64,000 bases of DNA from Mesorhizobium sp. (GTDB lineage: Bacteria > Pseudomonadota > Alphaproteobacteria > Rhizobiales > Rhizobiaceae), in assembly GCA_004020875.1 (NCBI GenBank), contig SAPZ01000015.1:1-64000 (forward strand), written 5' to 3'. The notes under the pieces are model-generated. The model searched no databases. It worked only from the letters and a program-made list of their open reading frames with translations, and was not told where the DNA came from. The translations under genes were made by a program, and so were the position numbers. Each line of letters opens with the position of its first letter. Positions within the stretch are counted from its first letter, which is position 1. Positions 39,963 through 49,776 of the stretch are shown one piece after another.

Positions 39963-41807
39963 TCAGTCCAATCCACCCGATTGATGCGCCGCGATCGCAT
40001 CCAGGAAAACCTCCCCGAACTCCTTGAGTTTGGCGGCGCCCACGCCGTTCACCTCGGCGAAATCGTCGAGGTCGCGCGGGCGGCGCTCGGCCATGTCGAT
40101 CAGCGTGCGGTCGGAGAAAACCACGTAGGCCGGCACTTGCCGTTCCTTGGCGAGCCGCAGCCGCAGCGTCTTGAGCGTCCCCAGAAGCGACGCATCGACG
40201 CCCTCGCCATCCGTGGCGGCGCCTTGCGCGGCGCGCTTCCTGCCGCGCGCGAGACGATCCCTGCCCTCGACACGATACTCGAAGGCGATCTCGCCACGCC
40301 CGAGCGCGCGGCCGCTTTCCGGGATGACGAGACCACCATGGCCGTCGGGATCCGGCGCCAGGAAGCCGCCGGCGACCAGCTGCCGGATCAGCGACAACCA
40401 GACCGTCTTCCTGTGCATGATGCCGGTCCTGAAGCTGGCGAGCTTCTGATGGCCTCTCGCCAGCACCTTCTCGGTCTCGTGGCCGAGCAGGATGTCGATG
40501 ACATGGGCGGCGCCGAAGCGCTCGCCGCTCTGCGCCACCGCCGCAAGGATGATGCGCGCTTCCGCTGAGCCATCGGCGCCAGGCGCCTGGTCGAGGCAGT
40601 TGTCGCAATTGCCGCAGGCGGGCGCCTCCTCGCCGAAATAGCCGAGCAGCACCCGGCGCCGGCATTGCGCCGTCTCGCAATAGCCGATCAGCGTGTCGAG
40701 CCGGCGATGCGCCCGTCTCTTGTGTTCGGGCGAGGTATCCTCTTCGTCGATGAACATGCGGCGTGTCCGGATATCGCCGGCGCCGTAGAGCATGTGCGCT
40801 TCCGCCGGCCGGCCATCGCGCCCGGCGCGGCCGATCTCCTGGTAATAGGCCTCCAGGCTACCCGGCAGATCGGTGTGGAAGACATAGGCGACGTCGGGCT
40901 TGTCGATGCCCATGCCGAAAGCGATTGTCGCCACCATGACGACGCCCGACAGGCTCATGAAGGCGTTCTGGTTCGCTTCCCGCGCCTCCTTGCTCATGCC
41001 GGCATGGTAGGCGAGCGCGCGCACGCCGTTCTTCTCCAGGAAGGCCGCCATTTCCTCGGTCTTGCGCCGCGACAGGCAGTAGATGATGCCGCTCTTGCCC
41101 TGGTGCCGCTCGACGAAGCGCAGCAGCTGCCGCTTGCTGTCTTGCTTGGTCTCGATGGCCAGCTTGATGTTGGGCCGGTCGAAACCCAGCACCAGGGTTT
41201 CGGCGCGCCCCGCAAACAGCCGCGCCTCGATATCACCGCGCGTGGCCTCGTCGGCGGTCGCCGTCAGCGCGATGATCGGCACCTGCGGAAACACGCCACG
41301 CAGTTGCGACAGGTCCTCATATTCGCGGCGGAAGGCCGGGCCCCATTGCGAGATGCAATGCGCCTCGTCGATGGCGATCAAGCTGACATCGAGCCGTGAC
41401 AGCGCATCCAGCATCCGCTCCGTCATCAGCCGCTCCGGCGCCAGATAGAGCAGCCGTGTCTGCCCCGACGCCACGCGGCGCCAGGCCGCCACATTGGCCT
41501 CGCGGTCGAGCGAGGAATTGATCGTGTCGGCGGCGACACCGGCAAGGCGCAAGGCGGCGACCTGATCCTGCATCAGCGCCACCAGCGGCGATACCACGAT
41601 AGTGAGCCCGCCCTTGACCAGCGCCGGAACCTGATAGCAGAGCGACTTGCCTGCGCCGGTGGGCATGACCGCCAGCACATGGCGCCCCGCCAGCAGCGCC
41701 TCGATCACGGCCGCCTGGCCGGGACGGAAATCGTCATAGCCGAACACGTCCTTCAGGACGCGACGCTTGGGATCCTCGGCCCGGATGCTCGCTGCCTGTG
41801 CCGGCAT
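39963..41807 (-). CDS. recQ: ATP-dependent DNA helicase RecQ
   Basis: 614 residues, E. coli RecQ length. Helicase motifs: motif 0 FGYDDFRPGQ, Walker A MPTGAGKSLCYQ, IDEAHCISQWG (DEAH plus aromatic-rich loop), LTATAD, AFGMGIDKPDV and QEIGRAGRDG. A four-Cys zinc site (QCRRR...ACGNCDNCLDQ) leads into the winged helix, and a C-terminal HRDC domain ends near LKEFGEVFLDAI. It unwinds recombination intermediates and stalled forks with RecJ/SSB. It is monocistronic and divergent from the LysE gene. Confidence 0.97.
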   Translation of the reverse strand: MPAQAASIRAEDPKRRVLKDVFGYDDFRPGQAAVIEALLAGRHVLAVMPTGAGKSLCYQVPALVKGGLTIVVSPLVALMQDQVAALRLAGVAADTINSSLDREANVAAWRRVASGQTRLLYLAPERLMTERMLDALSRLDVSLIAIDEAHCISQWGPAFRREYEDLSQLRGVFPQVPIIALTATADEATRGDIEARLFAGRAETLVLGFDRPNIKLAIETKQDSKRQLLRFVERHQGKSGIIYCLSRRKTEEMAAFLEKNGVRALAYHAGMSKEAREANQNAFMSLSGVVMVATIAFGMGIDKPDVAYVFHTDLPGSLEAYYQEIGRAGRDGRPAEAHMLYGAGDIRTRRMFIDEEDTSPEHKRRAHRRLDTLIGYCETAQCRRRVLLGYFGEEAPACGNCDNCLDQAPGADGSAEARIILAAVAQSGERFGAAHVIDILLGHETEKVLARGHQKLASFRTGIMHRKTVWLSLIRQLVAGGFLAPDPDGHGGLVIPESGRALGRGEIAFEYRVEGRDRLARGRKRAAQGAATDGEGVDASLLGTLKTLRLRLAKERQVPAYVVFSDRTLIDMAERRPRDLDDFAEVNGVGAAKLKEFGEVFLDAIAAHQSGGLD

Positions 41808-42050
41808 CAGGCTGACACCGGACAGCAGGTCGTTTGGGGGAAGGTGCGAAGAGCAGACAAGTGATTCACCACGTGATGTCTTGGAGTAGCGCAGCCCTCA
41901 TCCGGTCACAACCGCGCTTTGCAGGTCACCCTGTGATCTCGTGCCAAATGCGGGCATCGAAAAGCCGTAACTGGCACACTGGCTGGAGAGCCCCGGCTGC
42001 TATGGTTCGATGCATCCATCACCGGCAGCGCCCGCGACAGGAGCCTTCGC

Positions 42051-42677
42051 ATGATCGACCCCGCCACGCTCATCACCTACATCGCGGTCGTCTTCGGCTT
42101 CGTCTTCATTCCGGGACCGGCGACGCTGCTCACCGTGGCGCGCGCGACGAGCTCGGGTACGAAGGTCGGCATCGCCACCGGCGCCGGTGTCGCGGCGGGC
42201 GATGTCATCCACACCATCATGGCCATCGTCGGCATCTCGGCCATCATCGCCGCCTCGGCGATGCTGTTCAGCATCATCAAATATATTGGCGCGGCCTATC
42301 TGGTTTATCTCGGCATCCGCGCCATTCTCGAAAAGGCGCCGGCCGACCTCGCGGGCAGGACGCTACCGATCTCGGCGGGAAAAGCCTTCCGGCAGGCGAT
42401 CTTGACCGAAGTGCTCAACCCGAAGACCGCTCTGTTCTTCCTCGCCTTCCTGCCGCAATTCGTCCACCCGCAAAGCGGTTTCGTGGTGCTGCAGCTGATG
42501 CTGCTCGGCATCATCTTTGTCTTGCTGGGTCTCTTCAGCACCGTCGTCTTCGCCGTCAGCGCAGGCGGCTTGGGTTCCTTCCTGCGCCGCAATCCGGCGG
42601 TGCTGAGATGGCAGGGCAAGGTGGTCGGCGGCATCTATTGCGCGCTCGGCATACGGCTCGCGCTGCAGCAGCGCTGA
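42051..42677 (+). CDS. LysE/RhtB-family amino acid exporter
   Basis: 208 residues with about six membrane helices. Family marks: VFIPGPATLLTVARATSSGTKVGIATGAGVAAGD at the first loop, FSIIKYIGAAYLVYLGIRAI, and FRQAILTEVLNPKTALFFLAFLPQF. The family exports amino acids such as threonine, homoserine lactone or lysine; the substrate here is unknown. A terminator hairpin follows at 42800. Confidence 0.92.
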   Translation: MIDPATLITYIAVVFGFVFIPGPATLLTVARATSSGTKVGIATGAGVAAGDVIHTIMAIVGISAIIAASAMLFSIIKYIGAAYLVYLGIRAILEKAPADLAGRTLPISAGKAFRQAILTEVLNPKTALFFLAFLPQFVHPQSGFVVLQLMLLGIIFVLLGLFSTVVFAVSAGGLGSFLRRNPAVLRWQGKVVGGIYCALGIRLALQQR

Positions 42678-42799
42678 GTTTTTCCCGACCTGCCGCCAGT
42701 CAGTCGCCGTTAAACCTATCTTCACCATGCTGCGGCACAGTTGCTGTCCTGCGGCGATGTTTGAGTACCGCGGCGGCGCAATCAGCGCCCAGGCAACAG

Positions 42800-42824
42800 G
42801 CCCGCGCCCACGGCGCGGGCTTTT
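42800..42824 (+). terminator. rho-independent terminator after the LysE gene
   Basis: The 9-bp stem GCCCGCGCC-CAC-GGCGCGGGC is followed by TTTTCC. It lies 120 bases past the LysE stop and just before the end of the convergent cupin gene, so it may also serve that transcript weakly. Confidence 0.75.
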
Positions 42825-42842
42825 CCTTGGAGGGGCGGATGC

Positions 42843-43175
42843 TCAGCCGAGGAAATCGGCCCTGCAGGGCGCAAAGCTGTCGACCAGGCGCCCGGCCTCC
42901 AGCGCCCTGACGCCATGCACGAGATTGGAAGGCACGATGAAGCTGCTTCCTTTTTCGAGGATCTCCGACCGCCCATCAATGGTGACCTCAAAGCGGCCCT
43001 CGGCGACATAGCTTGCCTGGACATGCGGGTGCGAATGCAGAGCGCCGACGCCGCTCTTTTCGAAGGCAAATTCGACCATCATCAGTTCGTCGGTATGCAC
43101 CAGCACGCGCCGTCTGTTGCCATCCGGCGTCGGCTCCCAGGCTTTTGTGCATGCGTGGGCAAAGATATCGGTCAT
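42843..43175 (-). CDS. kdgF: KdgF-like cupin (unsaturated uronate metabolism)
   Basis: A 110-residue single-domain cupin. The metal-binding residues of KdgF are in place: His47 and His49 in HSHPHVQ, Gln53, and His87 in NLVHGV; EGRFEVTIDG is the first cupin strand pair. KdgF converts 4,5-unsaturated monouronates from pectin or alginate to linear ketouronates. The adjacent uxaC and divergent uxuB support a uronate role. The ATG overlaps the stop of a 53-codon ORF upstream (ATGA), implying coupling. Confidence 0.82.
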   Translation of the reverse strand: MTDIFAHACTKAWEPTPDGNRRRVLVHTDELMMVEFAFEKSGVGALHSHPHVQASYVAEGRFEVTIDGRSEILEKGSSFIVPSNLVHGVRALEAGRLVDSFAPCRADFLG

Positions 43176-43333
43176 CGTCCAATTTCCATTCGAAGTTGGC
43201 AGGGAAAACCGCTGCGGATCGGCGCGACCACCGTCTCCGGCGGGTTCGGCTCGGCCCCAAGCTCCGTGGCGCTATCAGCCAATTTGCACTCCCTGGGCAA
43301 ACGTCGCCGCCGGCAATTCGGATTGCGCGCCAT
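43172..43333 (-). CDS. small ORF coupled to the KdgF-like gene
   Basis: ATG at 43333 after a strong GGAAAGGAG ribosome site, 53 codons, ending in a TGA that overlaps the cupin start (ATGA). The peptide starts MARNPNCRRRRLPREC, strongly basic with three Cys overall, and continues with Pro/Glu-rich sequence (LGAEPNPPETVVAP). I do not recognise it. It fills the uxaC-kdgF gap exactly, 32 bases after uxaC, so it is either a real small protein or a leader that couples translation. Its basic, Cys-containing start could also be a decayed gene end. Confidence 0.5.
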   Translation of the reverse strand: MARNPNCRRRRLPRECKLADSATELGAEPNPPETVVAPIRSGFPCQLRMEIGR

Positions 43334-43365
43334 GACTTCTCCTTTCCAAACGATCGGTGCCCGGC

Positions 43366-44775
43366 TCAGAGCCGGTAGGCCCTCTTGGCAAGCGCATAGG
43401 CAAGATCGCGCGCCAGCTCATGCGCCTCGTCCTCGCGCAGCCGATGCTCGGCAACCAGCCGCGCCAGGAAGGCGCAGTCGACGCGGCGCGCGACGTCGCG
43501 GCGCGCAGGGATCGACGGAAAGGCGCGCGTGTCGTCGTTGAAGCCGACCGTGTTGTAGAAGCCTGCCGTCTCGGTGGTCATCTCGCGAAAGCGGCGCATG
43601 CCTTCCGGGCTGTCGTGGAACCACCAGGCCGGCCCCAGCTTCAGCGCCGGATAGACACCGGCGAGCGGCGCCAGCTCGCGCGCATAGCTCGACTCGTCGA
43701 GCGTGAACAGGATGATCGTGAGGTCGCGCTCCAGCCCGACGCAGTCGAGCAGCGGCTTCAGCGCCGTCACATAGTCGGCGCGCGTCGGGATATCGAAGCC
43801 CTTGTCGCGGCCGAATTTCTGGAAAACGGCAGGCGAATGATTGCGCCATGATCCGGGATGGATCTGCATCACCAGGCCGTCGTCGCGGCTCATCTTGGCC
43901 ATTTCGGTCAGCATCTGCGCCCTGAACAGCCGCCGCTCGCGCTCGTCGTCGGAGCCGCGGCGGATACGGTTGAACAGCTCCTCGGCCGCCGCGTCGGAGA
44001 GATTGGCGGTCTCGGCGGTCGGATGGCCGTGATCGGACGAGGTGGCGCCGAATTGCTTGAAATAGGCGCGTCGCTGCCGATGCGCATCGAGATAGCCTGT
44101 CCATGTGCCGGTATCGCATGCCATGATGTCGCCGAGGCGATCGAGATTGCCCAGGAATCCTTCGAAATCGGGATCGATCACCGCGTCCGGCCGGTAGGCC
44201 GTGACGACGCGGCCGCTCCAGCCACTGTCGCCGATCATCCGGTGCCAATTGAGATCGTCGAGCGCGCCCTCGGTCGTGGCGATCACCTCGATGTTGAAGC
44301 GCTCGAACAGCGCGCGCGGGCGATAGTCGTCGCGCTGCAGCAGCGTGGCGATCTTATCGTAGGTGCGATCGGCGGAAGCCGCGGTGAGGGGTTCCTCGAT
44401 GCCGAACAGATGCGCGAACACATGGTCGAGCCAGAGCCGGGTCGGCGTGCCACGGAAGAGATAATAATGCTCGGCGAAGCGCCGCCATCTCGTCCGGCCG
44501 TCGGTCTCGACCGGCGCGCCATCCAGCGCCGGCACGCCGAGCTCCTCCAGCCGCACGCCCTGGCTGAACAGCATGCGGAAAATGTAATGATCCGGCACGA
44601 TGAGCAATTGCGCCGGGTCCGGAAACGGCTCGTTGAGCGCATACCAGCGCGGGTCGGTATGACCATGCGGGCTGACGATGGGGAGGTCCTTCACGCAGGC
44701 ATAAAGAGCGCGGGCCAGTGCCCGCGAATTCGCCTCGGGCGCAAACAGCAGATCGGGATCGGTCAATGCGGCCAC
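43366..44775 (-). CDS. uxaC: glucuronate isomerase
   Basis: I start at the GTG at 44775 (VAALTDPDLLFAPE), which follows GGGAGGAG at 4 bases; an upstream GTG at 44796 lies before that ribosome site. The result is 469 residues, the normal UxaC length. Family marks: PIVSPHGHTDPRWYAL (metal-binding His pair), YLFRGTPTRLWLDHVF, IEVIATTEGALDDLNWH, LVMQIHPGSWRNH and VGFNDDTRAFPSIPARRDVARRVDCAFLA. It isomerises D-glucuronate to D-fructuronate (or galacturonate to tagaturonate). It is divergent from uxuB with a 310-base regulatory gap. Confidence 0.96.
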   Translation of the reverse strand: MAALTDPDLLFAPEANSRALARALYACVKDLPIVSPHGHTDPRWYALNEPFPDPAQLLIVPDHYIFRMLFSQGVRLEELGVPALDGAPVETDGRTRWRRFAEHYYLFRGTPTRLWLDHVFAHLFGIEEPLTAASADRTYDKIATLLQRDDYRPRALFERFNIEVIATTEGALDDLNWHRMIGDSGWSGRVVTAYRPDAVIDPDFEGFLGNLDRLGDIMACDTGTWTGYLDAHRQRRAYFKQFGATSSDHGHPTAETANLSDAAAEELFNRIRRGSDDERERRLFRAQMLTEMAKMSRDDGLVMQIHPGSWRNHSPAVFQKFGRDKGFDIPTRADYVTALKPLLDCVGLERDLTIILFTLDESSYARELAPLAGVYPALKLGPAWWFHDSPEGMRRFREMTTETAGFYNTVGFNDDTRAFPSIPARRDVARRVDCAFLARLVAEHRLREDEAHELARDLAYALAKRAYRL

Positions 44776-45085
44776 TTGGCTCCTCCCGGATTGCACTGGT
44801 GCATGATCTCGAACTGAAAGGGTAGGCGAACGCGAAGGGCGGGAGCCGGCTTTCGGAAAAGATCATGCTCCCACAAAGAGTTAGATCGCAATGGCGTTTG
44901 AACGAAACGTCATCCTGATCTAACGATGGATCTGTCGGAGGCAATGTCAACATACAAAACGGTCGGTTGCATGGCAGCTCTCGAAAGCAACGCGGCCATT
45001 GTGTGTGGCGACAGCGAGTGTTAGTTCGCTGCCGTCGTTTCTCGCCCGGCATCGGGCACGCTTCCGATCGGAGACATCGCTTCCC
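44776..45085. promoter_or_regulatory. 310-bp divergent promoter region between uxaC and uxuB
   Basis: No gene is supported. The region must drive both uronate genes and contains palindromic element copy 2 (44872-44925). No convincing GntR- or UxuR-like operator was identified apart from that element. Confidence 0.55.
44872..44925. repeat. palindromic intergenic element, copy 2
   Basis: GTTAGATC (44880-44887) and GATCTAAC (44917-44924) enclose an inner hairpin CGTTT-GAACG-AAACG (44895-44909). The left flank ACAAAGAG and the arm/hairpin layout match the element at 16138-16191. It resembles an abundant Mesorhizobium intergenic repeat that I recall beginning GATCATGCTC, which is also present here at 44863-44872. 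Confidence 0.75.
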
Positions 45086-46579
45086 ATGAACGGCCGCCTG
45101 TCAAACGCCACCATCGCGAAGCTGCCGGCCGAAGTACGGGTGCCTAGCTACGACCGCAATTCTGTTACGCCGGGCATCGTACATCTTGGCGTCGGCGCCT
45201 TTCACCGCGCCCATCAGGCGGCCTATGTCGACGCCTGCCTGGCGGATGGCGAGAGCAATTGGAGCATCGTCGGCGTCTCGCTGCGCAGCCCCGACACGCG
45301 CGATGCGCTTGAACCGCAGGATGGGCTCTACACGCTGGCGATCAGGGACAGTGCCGGCGAACAGCTGCAGGTGATCGGCTCGATCCAGTCCTTGCTCGTC
45401 GCCCCGGAAGATCCGAGCGCGGTGCTCGCCGCGCTGATCGATCCGCGCATCCGCATCGTGACGCTGACCATCACGGAAAAAGCCTATCTCAGGGCAGCCG
45501 ACGGCACGCTCGACGGCGCGCATCCCGATATTGTCCACGACCTCGCCAACCCCGGATCGCCGAGGACGGCGCATGGGTTTCTCGCCGAGGCTTTGGTGCG
45601 CCGCCGAGCCAATGGTACGCCGCCTTTCACGGTGCTCTGCTGCGACAACCTCCCGGCCAACGGCGCCACGCTGCACCGGCTGCTGATCGAATTCGCGAAG
45701 CTGCGCGATGCCGATCTGGCGCGCCATGTTGCCGACGATGTCGCCTTCCCGTCTTCCATGGTCGACCGCATCGTGCCGGCGACCACCGATGCCGACCGGG
45801 CGCGCATCGCCGACGAGCTCGGCGTGCAGGACGCCTGGCCGGTGATGACCGAGCCCTTCCGGCAATGGGTGATCGAGGACCGTTTCCCGGCCGGCCGGCC
45901 GGCCTGGGAGAGATTCGGCGTCACCATGGTCGAGGATGTCGGCCCCTTTGAAGATATGAAGCTGAGGCTGCTCAACGGCGCGCATTCAGGCATAGCCTAT
46001 CTCGGTCTGCTCACCGACCATGCCACCGTCGACCGCGCCTTCGCCGATCCGTTGATCCGGCAGTTCGTGGATCGGCTTTGGGCCGAGGCCGTTCCGACGC
46101 TGCCGCAGGATGCCGGGCTCGACCCCATCCCCTACACCGCCGAACTCGCCGATCGCTTTTCCAACACCGCGCTTGCCCACCGCACCGCGCAGATCGCCAA
46201 TGACGGCAGCCAGAAGCTGCCGCAACGCATCGTCGCTTCAGCGCTTGCGCGGCTGGAGGCGGGCCTGCTGCCGGAACATCTGTCGCTGGTTGTCGCCGCC
46301 TGGATCGCAGCCTGCGCCGCCCGCGGCGGCAGCTTGCCGCAAGGCCATTTCACCGATCCGCTCGATGCCGCCCTGGATGACCTGTTCGGCCGCAATCTGC
46401 CGACGGCGGAAACGACGGCAGCCGTGTTTGACCTTGCCGGCTTTGCCAATGGTCACCCGGAGCGCCATCGGTTGATCGAGTTTGTCGCCACGCATCTGGT
46501 CCATTTCAAGCAGGGCGGCCCGAAACTGGCCTTTGCCGCGCTCGGCATTGGCAACGAGCCGCCCAGGCGGGCTGAGTAG
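45086..46579 (+). CDS. uxuB: fructuronate reductase (mannitol dehydrogenase family)
   Basis: The ATG at 45086 (MNGRLSNATIAKLPAEV) gives 497 residues. Long-chain mannitol dehydrogenase marks: GIVHLGVGAFHRAHQAAYVD (NAD-binding start), VTLTITEKAYL, FTVLCCDNLPANG, FPSSMVDRIVPAT, FRQWVIEDRFPAGRPAW and KLRLLNGAHSGIAYLG with the catalytic Lys. The family covers mannitol, tagaturonate and fructuronate reductases. Divergent uxaC makes fructuronate reductase (fructuronate to mannonate, NADH) the best call. No uxuA is in the window, so the next step must be encoded elsewhere. Confidence 0.9.
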   Translation: MNGRLSNATIAKLPAEVRVPSYDRNSVTPGIVHLGVGAFHRAHQAAYVDACLADGESNWSIVGVSLRSPDTRDALEPQDGLYTLAIRDSAGEQLQVIGSIQSLLVAPEDPSAVLAALIDPRIRIVTLTITEKAYLRAADGTLDGAHPDIVHDLANPGSPRTAHGFLAEALVRRRANGTPPFTVLCCDNLPANGATLHRLLIEFAKLRDADLARHVADDVAFPSSMVDRIVPATTDADRARIADELGVQDAWPVMTEPFRQWVIEDRFPAGRPAWERFGVTMVEDVGPFEDMKLRLLNGAHSGIAYLGLLTDHATVDRAFADPLIRQFVDRLWAEAVPTLPQDAGLDPIPYTAELADRFSNTALAHRTAQIANDGSQKLPQRIVASALARLEAGLLPEHLSLVVAAWIAACAARGGSLPQGHFTDPLDAALDDLFGRNLPTAETTAAVFDLAGFANGHPERHRLIEFVATHLVHFKQGGPKLAFAALGIGNEPPRRAE

Positions 46580-46647
46580 CTGCTCGCCCGCCGACCCGCC
46601 GGGGATTGCGCCCCAAGCAGCGCGAAACTGTCTTGCAACAACAAACA

Positions 46648-46672
46648 AAAAAGCGGGGCAAGCCCGCTTTTT
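46648..46672. terminator. bidirectional terminator between uxuB and atpC
   Basis: A perfect 10-bp stem, AAAAAGCGGG (46648-46657) with CCCGCTTTTT (46663-46672) and loop GCAAG, carries A and T tracts on both sides. It can end the uxuB transcript on the plus strand and the atp operon on the minus strand. Confidence 0.9.
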
Positions 46673-46695
46673 CAATCTCGCATTTTCAACAACGA

Positions 46696-47103
46696 TCAGG
46701 CCGGCAGCAGCGCGCCTTCCAGCGTGGTGAGTTGGGAGAGGAACTGCTCGGCGCGGCTGCGCGCCACGTCGTCCTTGGCGTCGGCGGCGTCTTCCCTGGC
46801 GTCCTGGATACGACGCGCCAGGTCCGCGCGGTCGATGTCGTTCACATGCACGGCCGATTCGGCAAGCAGCGTGCAGCCCGACGGCAGGATGTCGGCGAAA
46901 CCGCCGAACACGACATAGCGGTCTTCCTTGCCGCCCGCGGCCTTCACCGTGACCACACCGGGCTTGATGGTGGTCATCACCGGCGCATGCTGCGCCATCA
47001 TCGTCATCTCGCCTTCGGCGCCCGGAATGACGACGGACTCGACCTGCTCGGAAACGAGCAGCCGCTCCGGCGAGACCAGTTCGAACTTGAAAGCTTCAGC
47101 CAT
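46696..47103 (-). CDS. atpC: F1 ATP synthase epsilon subunit
   Basis: 135 residues: FELVSPERLLVSEQVESVVIPGAEGEMTMMAQHAPVMTTIKPGVV is the conserved epsilon beta-sandwich, followed by the C-terminal helical pair (ADLARRIQDAREDAADAKDDVA). It links the gamma shaft to the F0 ring and inhibits hydrolysis. It is the last gene of the atp operon. Confidence 0.97.
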   Translation of the reverse strand: MAEAFKFELVSPERLLVSEQVESVVIPGAEGEMTMMAQHAPVMTTIKPGVVTVKAAGGKEDRYVVFGGFADILPSGCTLLAESAVHVNDIDRADLARRIQDAREDAADAKDDVARSRAEQFLSQLTTLEGALLPA

Positions 47104-47173
47104 GCCTGTCTAGCGAGTACGGAATAGTGGAGTAGTCAGTAGTGAAGGACCCAAACGGTCCGCGTCACACCTG

Positions 47174-47201
47174 CTATTCCCTATTCCCTACTCCCTACTC
47201 C
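47174..47201. repeat. heptanucleotide tandem repeat between atpD and atpC
   Basis: Four 7-base units, CTATTCC CTATTCC CTACTCC CTACTCC, then C. They lie within the 109-base atpD-atpC gap, which is otherwise tightly packed in this operon. Confidence 0.85.
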
Positions 47202-47212
47202 CTTCGCTTGAA

Positions 47213-48790
<1,578 letters not shown>

Positions 48791-48858
48791 CGTCTTTGCC
48801 CTTTTCGTCTATCCGTTGTTCACGCCGCTGCGAGGTCTCGGACCCCGCCCGCGCGCGC

Positions 48859-49743
48859 CTAGAGCGCCTCGGCGCCCGAAATGATTTCGATCAGTTCCTT
48901 GGTGATCTGCGCCTGCCGCTGGCGGTTGTAGGTGATCGACAGTCTGTTGATCATGTCGCCGGCATTGCGCGTCGCGTTGTCCATCGCGCTCATCTTGGCG
49001 CCCATCTCGCCTGCCGCGTTTTCCAAAAGCGCCCGGAAGATCTGCACCGCGATGTTGCGCGGGATGAGGTCGGAGAGGATCTCGCCCGGCTCCGGCTCGT
49101 ATTCGTAGACCGCGGTTGCGCCGTTGCCCGTCGCGGCTGCGGTCGAAGCCTGCGCCGCCGGGATGATCTGCTGCGCCGTCGGGATCTGGCTGATCACCGA
49201 CTTGAATTGCGAGTAGAACAGCGTGCAGATGTCGAAACCGCCCTCGTTGAAGAGGTGGATGACCTTGCGCGCGATCGCGTCGGCGTTGACGAAGCCGAGC
49301 GTCTTGACCTCGCGCAGGTCGATGCGTTCTAGGATCAGCGAGGCGTAGTCGCGGCGCAGGATGTCAAAACCCTTCTTGCCGACGCAGATGATCTTGACCT
49401 GCTTGCCGTCGGCCAGAAGCCTGCGGATATGGTCTCGGGCGAGGCGGGCGATCTGCGAGTTGAAGCCGCCGCACAGGCCGCGCTCTGCGGTGCAGACGAT
49501 GAGCAGATGCACGTCATCCCGGCCGGTGCCCGTCATCAGCGCCGGGGCATCGCCGCCGCCGCCGATCGCCTGGGTGATGTTGGCCAGAACCGCGCCCATG
49601 CGCTCGGAATAGGGTCTAGCTGCTTCCGCCGCCTCCTGCGCGCGACGCAGCTTCGCCGCGGCGACCATCTGCATCGCCTTGGTGATCTTCTGCGTCGCCT
49701 TGACCGAGGCGATGCGGTTACGAAGGTCTTTTAACGAAGCCAT
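48859..49743 (-). CDS. atpG: F1 ATP synthase gamma subunit
   Basis: 294 residues. The conserved coiled-coil ends are both present: N-terminal MASLKDLRNRIASVKATQKITKAMQMVAAAKLRRAQ and C-terminal MSAMDNATRNAGDMINRLSITYNRQRQAQITKELIEIISGAEAL; GLCGGFNS is in the middle. It forms the rotor shaft between F1 and F0. Confidence 0.98.
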   Translation of the reverse strand: MASLKDLRNRIASVKATQKITKAMQMVAAAKLRRAQEAAEAARPYSERMGAVLANITQAIGGGGDAPALMTGTGRDDVHLLIVCTAERGLCGGFNSQIARLARDHIRRLLADGKQVKIICVGKKGFDILRRDYASLILERIDLREVKTLGFVNADAIARKVIHLFNEGGFDICTLFYSQFKSVISQIPTAQQIIPAAQASTAAATGNGATAVYEYEPEPGEILSDLIPRNIAVQIFRALLENAAGEMGAKMSAMDNATRNAGDMINRLSITYNRQRQAQITKELIEIISGAEAL

Positions 49744-49776
49744 GCTTCAAACCTGATCCCGTGCGTTCGGCTTCGT

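Noticed and set aside
47174..47201. CRISPR-like short repeats
   Set aside because: Units are only 7 bases, without spacers; no CRISPR array or cas gene is present in the window.
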